Below are positions 6,893 through 11,325 of a stretch of 11,325 nucleotides of DNA, one piece after another. The position numbers were made by a program, and so were the translations under genes. Every line of letters starts with the position of its first letter. The first letter of the stretch is position 1. The stretch spans positions 1 through 11,325 of the forward strand of contig CAVFRF010000096.1 in the NCBI GenBank assembly GCA_963624975.1. Reading direction: 5' to 3'. The notes beneath the pieces were generated by a model, which saw only the letters and a list, made by a program, of their open reading frames with translations, was not told where the DNA came from and did not search any database. This DNA is from CAVLCC01 sp963624975. Lineage in GTDB: Bacteria > Actinomycetota > Coriobacteriia > Coriobacteriales > CADBOM01.

Positions 6893-7879
6893 CTATCGCG
6901 AAGCCGGGTGCCAGTTTCCGGGAGTCGAAGCCACCTGCACCTTGAGGGGCACGTACTCCTGCACCGGCCTAGACCATCGGAATTCGCACGAGTATCCCCT
7001 TCGGCCTTCCCATCTGATGATGCGCCCGATGTCGGCGCGCCCGTTCGGAAGGTAGGCCATGTCCAGCACGAGGCTGTCGAGCTGAGCGCGAACCACCGCA
7101 TTGCCCGCCTCGGCATCCACGACCTTGCGGCTCGCCGAAGCAGCCTTCATCATCACGGGATATTTGAGAGCGCAACCCTCGTCGTCGCATTCGCGCACCG
7201 TGAGGGTCACGATGCCCTGCATGCCGCGCGAGCTTCCCTGCTTCTCGCCGAAGGGACGGAGCATTGCGAGCATGTGCGTACATTCCGGAAACGCAACGCC
7301 ATACATGGCCTCGCCCGATGCCGACGACAAGATGTCGAGCATCGGCTGCAGCGCGCGCAGGTCATCCTCGATCTTGGCGAAGTTGGCACCAGAGGCATAT
7401 ACCACGTGGCTACTCCCGGCCTTCTCGCTTTCGACTCTTGTGAGATGTCCCTCGACAACGCTAGAAAAGTCGAAACCACAAGACGCTCTCACATCGATGC
7501 TCGAATAGCGGGCCTCGTGCCTCGCGGCAGCCGCAACCTCGAAGAACTCCTCGGGCTCCTCGAGCATAGCCTCGATTTCGGTGCCGGAAAGCACGGATGC
7601 TCCCAGCAGCTCGCCCACAGATTCGTCGGCAGAAGCAGCCGTATCGCCCGTCGCAGCATCTTCCAGCGTGGCTTCGTCAACGCCGCCCTCGTCATCGAAT
7701 TCGGCTCCGTCGCAGACAGCATCGTCGCGCTCGCGGTCCCGCTGCTCTTGCAGTTCATCCGCATCTGCGCCGTCGAGCTTGCGGCGTTTGGACGCGCGCG
7801 CGATCAGCACCGCCACAATCACCACCACAACCGCTGCCGCAGCCGCGACGATCAGATATATCGTGGGAATACCGAGCAT
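6893..7879 (-). CDS. Membrane-anchored protein of unknown function with acidic linker
   Basis: The 328-residue protein begins with six residues, then one hydrophobic Ala/Val/Ile-rich helix (about 7-27), followed by RASKRRK. By the positive-inside rule the bulk of the protein is predicted to lie in the cytoplasm. Residues 36-115 are strongly acidic and probably disordered. Residues about 122-328 look like a folded domain (for example VVYASGANFAKIEDDL, GVAFPECTHMLAML, MQGIVTLTVRECDD) that I cannot assign to a family. The start is the ATG at 7879, 15 nt after the DUF3786 stop, with a purine-rich AAGGCGGGGG just upstream. It sits in a tight three-gene run with the DUF3786 gene and the fusion nuclease gene, so the three are likely co-transcribed. 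No catalytic motif is visible. Confidence 0.8.
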   Translation of the reverse strand: MLGIPTIYLIVAAAAAVVVVIVAVLIARASKRRKLDGADADELQEQRDRERDDAVCDGAEFDDEGGVDEATLEDAATGDTAASADESVGELLGASVLSGTEIEAMLEEPEEFFEVAAAARHEARYSSIDVRASCGFDFSSVVEGHLTRVESEKAGSSHVVYASGANFAKIEDDLRALQPMLDILSSASGEAMYGVAFPECTHMLAMLRPFGEKQGSSRGMQGIVTLTVRECDDEGCALKYPVMMKAASASRKVVDAEAGNAVVRAQLDSLVLDMAYLPNGRADIGRIIRWEGRRGYSCEFRWSRPVQEYVPLKVQVASTPGNWHPASR

Positions 7880-7894
7880 CTATGCGCCCCCGCC

Positions 7895-8557
7895 TTACAG
7901 GACTTTCTTTCCAGCAGCCTTGAGCTGCCCCAGCAAAACATCGCCCAGAGCAGCCAGATCCTCTGCCGAGAATGCAAATCGCGTGTTGTCGGAAAACAGG
8001 AACTGCGCAGCGGGCGGAAACTCATCGTCGGCTTCCCATACGATGAGCCTCACGATCACGCCGTCCACGAACTCGAAGTCGGCGGATGCGTCGCCCTCGG
8101 TTGCTGGAGTACCGCCCAGCTCGGCCGCAGCCTTCGCGAAAGCATCGGCGCTCCGGAACATGTATGCGAGTCGCGTGATGCAGCGCCCTGTGAAGGGCTT
8201 GATGTACACCTCGCCCCACGGGATATCTTGATAAGGCACAAACTTGCCGCTGCTGGCCACGATGTTGCCCTCGAGAATGAGCCTGCCGCAAAGGATGCGC
8301 ATCGAGGTGTGAACGTCCTCGCCGGTATCGGCATAGACGGCCTCCATCGTCGGCCAGTCCACGTAGATGGTGCGGCCGATGGAGTGGATCTCGAACCTAT
8401 GGTTGGCCTCGTCGTAGGCAACGCAGCTGCGCTGAGCCATGTCCTTGGGGTCGCGCTCTGCGAACTCCGCCGAATAGTGCTCTATCGGCAGCCTGGTCTT
8501 ATTGTCCTTGTTCTCTTCCCTATCGGCGATTTCGATCTTCTTCTTTTCCTCTGCCAT
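7895..8557 (-). CDS. DUF3786-domain protein
   Basis: This 220-residue soluble protein has a charged N-terminus (KKKIEIADREENKDNK) and a body that matches my memory of DUF3786. That pattern includes a short strand ending in IYVDWP (64-69), an IL...LEGNIV helix-turn (88-100), KFVPYQDIPWGEVYIKPF (105-122), the ELGGTPATEGDASADFEF stretch (146-163), and the characteristic WEADDEFPPAAQFLFSDN (174-191). DUF3786 proteins are found in anaerobes, often near corrinoid methyltransferase or corrinoid-activation genes; their biochemical role is not established. Here the RACo-like gene lies directly upstream on the same strand, in keeping with that pattern, but a hairpin separates them. The start is ATG at 8557 with a good GAGGAG site about 8 nt upstream. 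I cannot run a profile search, so the family call rests on recognised pattern. Confidence 0.8.
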   Translation of the reverse strand: MAEEKKKIEIADREENKDNKTRLPIEHYSAEFAERDPKDMAQRSCVAYDEANHRFEIHSIGRTIYVDWPTMEAVYADTGEDVHTSMRILCGRLILEGNIVASSGKFVPYQDIPWGEVYIKPFTGRCITRLAYMFRSADAFAKAAAELGGTPATEGDASADFEFVDGVIVRLIVWEADDEFPPAAQFLFSDNTRFAFSAEDLAALGDVLLGQLKAAGKKVL

Positions 8558-8611
8558 TTACGCACTCCTCAAGCGCAATCAGTTTGCAAAGCCATTGTGC
8601 CTATTCGCAAA

Positions 8612-8644
8612 TCCGGCGGGACACCTGCAAGTGCGCCCGCCGGA
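8612..8644 (-). terminator. Hairpin terminator downstream of the RACo-like gene
   Basis: A perfect 9-bp GC-rich stem (TCCGGCGGG at 8612-8620, CCCGCCGGA at 8636-8644) lies 68 nt past the RACo stop and is followed on the minus strand by ATTTGCG. It likely ends the RACo transcript and leaves about 54 bp for a promoter of the DUF3786 gene, where I see no convincing -10/-35 pair. Confidence 0.65.
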
Positions 8645-8712
8645 ATTCAAAACACTCACGTGCTTAGATTATCGTTCAAAATATGGCGATCCGACCGTAC
8701 AAGCTCGCGAAT

Positions 8713-10383
8713 CTACTCGAACAAGCTCGCGTTCGTATGCGGAAGGAAGCAAGCCGCCACGAACTCGTCCATGTATCCGGGCTGCGTGGAAAGCTCGAGG
8801 TAGGTCATGTTGCGTCCAATGGCAAACACCTTCTGCTCGGCCTCTTCCGACACGAGCATCGCGCATGCGCCCGACAGGCTGCTGTTGCCAATGTAGTCGT
8901 ACTTCTCCACCGGAATGTTGGGAATCATGCCGATCTTGATGGCGTTGGGGATGTTGATGCCGCTGCCGATGCCGCCGGCGATGATGATCCTGTCCACCTC
9001 TTCCACGGGCATGTCCAGCGACTTGAGCATCGTGTAGATTGCGGAGAAGATGGCGCCCTTGGCCCTGATGAAATTGTCGAGGTCGGTCTCGTTGATCGAC
9101 ACCTCGGAGCCGTTGCCGCTCTCCTCCTCGGTAGCCAGCACGTATCTGGCGGAGAACTCGTCGTAGATAACCCTGTCGCTCTCGACGGAGAACTTGCCCT
9201 TGCCGTTGACCATGCCTGTGGTGAACAGCTCCGCCACGATGTCGATGATTCCCGATCCGCAGATGCCAACGGGCTTCTCGTCGTCGATGGTCTCGTAGTG
9301 GGGTTCGTAGGTCTCGGGGTCGATCGTGCAGCTGCAGATAGCGCCCTTGCTGGCGCGCATGCCACACGAGATGTCTCCACCCTCGAAAGCGGGACCTGCC
9401 GAACAAGCGCAGCAGAGCATGTAGTCGGAATTGCCATACACAAGCTCACCGTTAGTGCCAAGGTCGAGGAAGAGCGTCATCTCTTCGGAATTCCAGAGCA
9501 TGCTCGAAAGCACGCCCGCCGTGATGTCTCCGCCCACGTAGCTTCCGACGTTGGGTGCCAGAATCACCGGCACATCTTCCCTGAAGGGAAGTCCGAGCAT
9601 GCCGGCCGTCTGGTCGTGAAGCTCCAAGAATTTCGGAACGAAAGGCTCGAGCCTGATCGAGGCGCCATCCACTCCGGCGAATAGGTGCTCCATAGTGGTA
9701 TTGCCGGCAATCACAACGCAGTCGATGGCATCGAGTGCCACTTCGCCCTGCTCGCAAATCTGCTCTACGATGGGGATGATGGTCTCCTCGCGCACGGCAT
9801 GCTGGAGCTTCTCGATGCCGTTCTCCCTGCCTTGGCTGATGATCCTGTTGATCACGTCGGCACCATAGCGTATCTGGCCATTGCCCATGCTGGCCTGGCT
9901 CAGAATCTTATGCGTCTCGATTTCGATAAGGGCACCCGCAACAGTGGTCGTGCCGATGTCTATGGCGATACCGTATTTAGCGCCCTTGCGTCCGAGAGCC
10001 AAGCCGCCTTCGCCAAAGATCTTGCCGAGCGTCTCCTCGTATTGCTTGCGCTTCGCGGGACTCGAAAGGTCTGCGGTGTTGATGCCTCTCTGGAAACTTG
10101 CAGCCGAAGCGGGAATCCAGAAAACGGCATCGCCAATCACCTCGGATTGGCAAAGCAGACGCCAGCCATCGTTGTAGTCTTCGTCTTCGAGCTTGATGCT
10201 CTTTGTATGCTCGACGATACCGGAGATGAGCCTGCCTCGACATTTGCCGCATGTACCAGAACCGCCGCAAGGCGCATCTATCGGAACTCCGATTGCCTGC
10301 GCAAGCTCCAAAACGTTGTCTCCGGGCTTAGCAGAAACCTTGCTCTCGTCGCCCGCCTCGGTTCTAAATCTAATCGTGTACAT
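8713..10383 (-). CDS. RACo-like reductive activator of corrinoid proteins (2Fe-2S + ASKHA ATPase, DUF4445)
   Basis: RACo proteins use ATP to drive uphill electron transfer from a 2Fe-2S cluster to an inactive Co(II) corrinoid, restoring the Co(I) state needed for methyl transfer. The 556-residue protein has the expected order. An N-terminal plant-type ferredoxin domain has Cys39, Cys45, Cys48 and Cys78 (CGGSGTCGKC then LLCQS). A middle linker follows, then an ASKHA ATPase core: DIGTTT (142-147), NTTMEHLFAG, LDLGTNGE (306-313), CSAGPAFEGG (327-336), GICGSGI (373-379) and IIAGGIGSGINIPNAIKIG near the end. All four cluster cysteines are present. I chose the ATG at 10383 because MYTIRF starts the ferredoxin fold and has AAGGA (10392-10388) upstream; the frame runs 24 codons longer without conservation. 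The methyltransferase gene just upstream is the natural functional partner. Its own promoter and a structured leader precede it. Confidence 0.93.
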   Translation of the reverse strand: MYTIRFRTEAGDESKVSAKPGDNVLELAQAIGVPIDAPCGGSGTCGKCRGRLISGIVEHTKSIKLEDEDYNDGWRLLCQSEVIGDAVFWIPASAASFQRGINTADLSSPAKRKQYEETLGKIFGEGGLALGRKGAKYGIAIDIGTTTVAGALIEIETHKILSQASMGNGQIRYGADVINRIISQGRENGIEKLQHAVREETIIPIVEQICEQGEVALDAIDCVVIAGNTTMEHLFAGVDGASIRLEPFVPKFLELHDQTAGMLGLPFREDVPVILAPNVGSYVGGDITAGVLSSMLWNSEEMTLFLDLGTNGELVYGNSDYMLCCACSAGPAFEGGDISCGMRASKGAICSCTIDPETYEPHYETIDDEKPVGICGSGIIDIVAELFTTGMVNGKGKFSVESDRVIYDEFSARYVLATEEESGNGSEVSINETDLDNFIRAKGAIFSAIYTMLKSLDMPVEEVDRIIIAGGIGSGINIPNAIKIGMIPNIPVEKYDYIGNSSLSGACAMLVSEEAEQKVFAIGRNMTYLELSTQPGYMDEFVAACFLPHTNASLFE

Positions 10384-10427
10384 GGCATCCTTCCCCAAAG
10401 TCGAAAGCCCGATGTAAATGATTTTTA

Positions 10428-10480
10428 GCGTTTGAGGCAACTGCTTCAAACGCATGCGAAGCAGCCTCCACTAGCGAGGC
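10428..10480 (-). promoter_or_regulatory. Structured 5' leader of the RACo-like gene with mutually exclusive hairpins
   Basis: The predicted leader (about 10503-10384) contains competing stems, read on the minus strand. Stem A pairs GCCTC (10480-10476) with GAGGC (10468-10464). Stem B pairs GAGGCTGCTTC (10468-10458) with GAAGCA (10447-10442) plus, after a 3-nt bulge, GCCTC (10438-10434). Stem C pairs GCGTTTGA (10453-10446) with TCAAACGC (10435-10428). B excludes both A and C. No T run follows C, so control at the ribosome site or protein binding is more likely than termination. No cobalamin B12 box is visible. Confidence 0.45.
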
Positions 10481-10509
10481 GGTATTCATTCAAAAATGCA
10501 TACTGGCAA

Positions 10510-10538
10510 ATTATATCCGATAGAAGCTAAGCTAGCAT
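10510..10538 (-). promoter_or_regulatory. Promoter of the RACo-like gene
   Basis: A consensus TATAAT lies on the minus strand at 10515-10510. Seventeen bases upstream the -35 position holds ATGCTA (10538-10533), only 3/6 like TTGACA, so an activator may be needed. It would start RNA near 10503, giving a leader of about 120 nt. Confidence 0.6.
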
Positions 10539-10553
10539 GAGATTTCGACAATC

Positions 10554-10587
10554 TGGAGTGCTTGCAAATTTTCAAGCTTGTACTCCA
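10554..10587. promoter_or_regulatory. Palindromic site upstream of the RACo promoter (candidate activator operator)
   Basis: Outer arms TGGAGT/ACTCCA (10554-10559, 10582-10587) surround an inner near-palindrome CTTGCAAATTTTCAAG (10561-10576). Centred about 65 bp upstream of the predicted start, it is in the position of a class I activator site. It lies just past the methyltransferase terminator. The binding factor is unknown. Confidence 0.35.
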
Positions 10588-10597
10588 TAAACAGCAA

Positions 10598-10631
10598 AAG
10601 CGCCAAGGTTCCGAAAGGAACCTTGGCGCTT
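10598..10631 (-). terminator. Intrinsic terminator of the methyltransferase gene
   Basis: A perfect 15-bp stem (10598-10612 with 10617-10631; core GCGCCAAGGTTCC) has a 4-nt loop and is followed on the minus strand by TTTTGCTGTTT. It starts 38 nt after the methyltransferase stop. This is a textbook Rho-independent terminator and separates the methyltransferase and RACo transcripts. Confidence 0.9.
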
Positions 10632-10669
10632 CGCATCGCCAAAAGAATTGAGCGACTAAGCTACAAGGC

Positions 10670-11325
10670 TTAGAGGTCCAGGTAGCTGTCTGCGTACAGG
10701 ATGTTGTCGTTCAGAACGTCGCAAGACTTGATGGTCTCGATCATCCTGCGGTCGCAGGGGTTGATGATGGCGGAGGTCAGGCCCATAGCCATCGACATTG
10801 CCATCATGGCGCTGTCCATGATGTGACGCAGCTCCTTGGGCATACCATTGGAGACGTTGGAGAGTCCACCGGTGGAGTTGAAGCCCATGTCGCGGATCTG
10901 GCCGATGAAGTTGAGGATGTCCTTCTGCTTGTCCTGCATGCCCTTGGCAACGAGGAACAGCGGGTCGAACCAGAGGTCCGAAGGATCCATGCCGTGCTCC
11001 ATGCCGCGCTCGAGCAGCTCCTGGCAGTACATCATGCGCTCGTCGTTGTCGCCGGGCACGCCAGCCTTGGAGCAAAGTGCGATGACGATAGCATCGTTTG
11101 CAGCAGCAAGGTCAACGTACTCGATACGGTCGCCAGCGTCGGCGGAGTTCACGATCGGCTTGCCCTTCGACCTGTCGTACACGGAGATACCAGCCTCGAT
11201 GGCCTTCATGTTGGCGGTATCGAGAGCCAGAGGCACGTTGTCGAACTCGCTCTGGATGAGCTGGACAGCCCACTTCATCAGGTCCTCGCCGTTGCTCTCA
11301 GCCGGGCCGATGTTGACGTCGATAT
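10670..11325 (-). CDS. Pterin-binding methyltetrahydrofolate/corrinoid methyltransferase (3' part; N-terminus outside window)
   Basis: About 217 C-terminal residues of a dihydropteroate-synthase-fold (TIM barrel) methyltransferase are visible, of the AcsE/MtvB/MtgA group. These enzymes carry a methyl group between tetrahydrofolate and the cobalt of a corrinoid protein in acetogenesis or in demethylation of methoxy and methylated compounds. Recognisable segments in order are IDVNIGPAESNG (start of the visible part), PLALDTANMKAIEAG, KPIVNSADAG, CSKAGVPGDNDERM, DLWFDPLFL and GLSNVSNGMP; the Asn in the last corresponds to the pterin-contacting Asn of AcsE. The frame is open to the window edge, so the ATG at 11278 is internal. 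The stop at 10670 is followed by a strong terminator, so this is the last gene of its transcript. The direction of methyl flow and the corrinoid partner cannot be judged from this fragment; a partner gene is expected upstream. Confidence 0.9.
   Translation of the reverse strand, partial: IDVNIGPAESNGEDLMKWAVQLIQSEFDNVPLALDTANMKAIEAGISVYDRSKGKPIVNSADAGDRIEYVDLAAANDAIVIALCSKAGVPGDNDERMMYCQELLERGMEHGMDPSDLWFDPLFLVAKGMQDKQKDILNFIGQIRDMGFNSTGGLSNVSNGMPKELRHIMDSAMMAMSMAMGLTSAIINPCDRRMIETIKSCDVLNDNILYADSYLDL

Noticed and set aside
5632..7116. Nuclease fusion gene starting upstream at 7116
   Set aside because: That extension overlaps the membrane-protein gene by over 200 bases and is unlike any GIY-YIG protein; the TTG at 6885 fits the domain boundary.
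8700..8712. 13-base identity (CAAGCTCGCGAAT) with the minus strand near 5521-5509
   Set aside because: About one match of this length is expected by chance within 11 kb compared with itself on both strands.
6890..8803. 637-codon open frame on the plus strand
   Set aside because: It lies antisense to three minus-strand genes with recognisable domains or good ribosome sites. Long opposite-strand frames are common in GC-rich coding DNA, and its translation shows no domain.
10384..10509. Cobalamin riboswitch before the RACo-like gene
   Set aside because: No B12 box or other core element of the known class was found in the leader; only generic hairpins are visible.
10670..11278. Complete 202-residue methyltransferase starting at the ATG at 11278
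   Set aside because: Conserved barrel sequence (IDVNIGPAESNG) continues upstream in the same frame to the window edge, so the gene is cut by the window and is not short.

Overview
The window is GC-rich and gene-dense and comes from a bacterial chromosome. The gene set suggests a strictly anaerobic actinobacterium of the Coriobacteriia/Eggerthellaceae kind: a corrinoid methyltransferase, a RACo-type corrinoid activator, a DUF3786 protein and biosynthetic genes, with high GC, TTG starts and GC-rich hairpin terminators. The lineage is inferred from gene content and style; no rRNA or tRNA is present to confirm it.

Layout. (1) 1-70: the last codons of a possible plus-strand gene, facing pyrG across a hairpin terminator. 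(2) 146-1780, minus: pyrG, CTP synthase, complete. (3) 2004-3237, plus: a tight two-gene operon made of a short CobW/COG0523-type GTPase that lacks the usual C-terminal domain and a protein with a very His/Cys/Gly-rich N-terminus plus an unrecognised C-terminal domain. It ends at a terminator shared with the convergent EamA transporter. (4) 3327-5460, minus: serC and then an EamA-family transporter, separated by a strong hairpin. A striking pair of overlapping inverted repeats lies upstream of serC. (5) 5632-8557, minus: three closely spaced genes encoding a DUF3786 protein, a single-pass membrane-anchored protein of unknown function, and a GIY-YIG/TatD fusion nuclease. (6) 8713-10383, minus: a RACo-like reductive activator of corrinoid proteins with its own TATAAT promoter, a roughly 120-nt structured leader and a terminator. 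(7) 10670-11325, minus: the 3' part of a pterin-binding (methyltetrahydrofolate) corrinoid methyltransferase, ended by a textbook terminator.

How they fit together. The methyltransferase moves methyl groups between tetrahydrofolate and a corrinoid protein. RACo-type ASKHA ATPases rescue the corrinoid when it is accidentally oxidised to Co(II). DUF3786 proteins, as I recall, recur in anaerobes that use such chemistry. These three form a plausible C1/corrinoid neighbourhood whose corrinoid protein is probably upstream of the methyltransferase, outside the window. The CobW-like/His-rich pair looks like a split metal-handling GTPase system; whether it serves cobalt, nickel or zinc cannot be read from the sequence. 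pyrG and serC are housekeeping genes. The most unusual items are the split CobW/His-rich module, the GIY-YIG-TatD fusion, and the alternative-pairing leaders or operators upstream of the RACo gene and serC.
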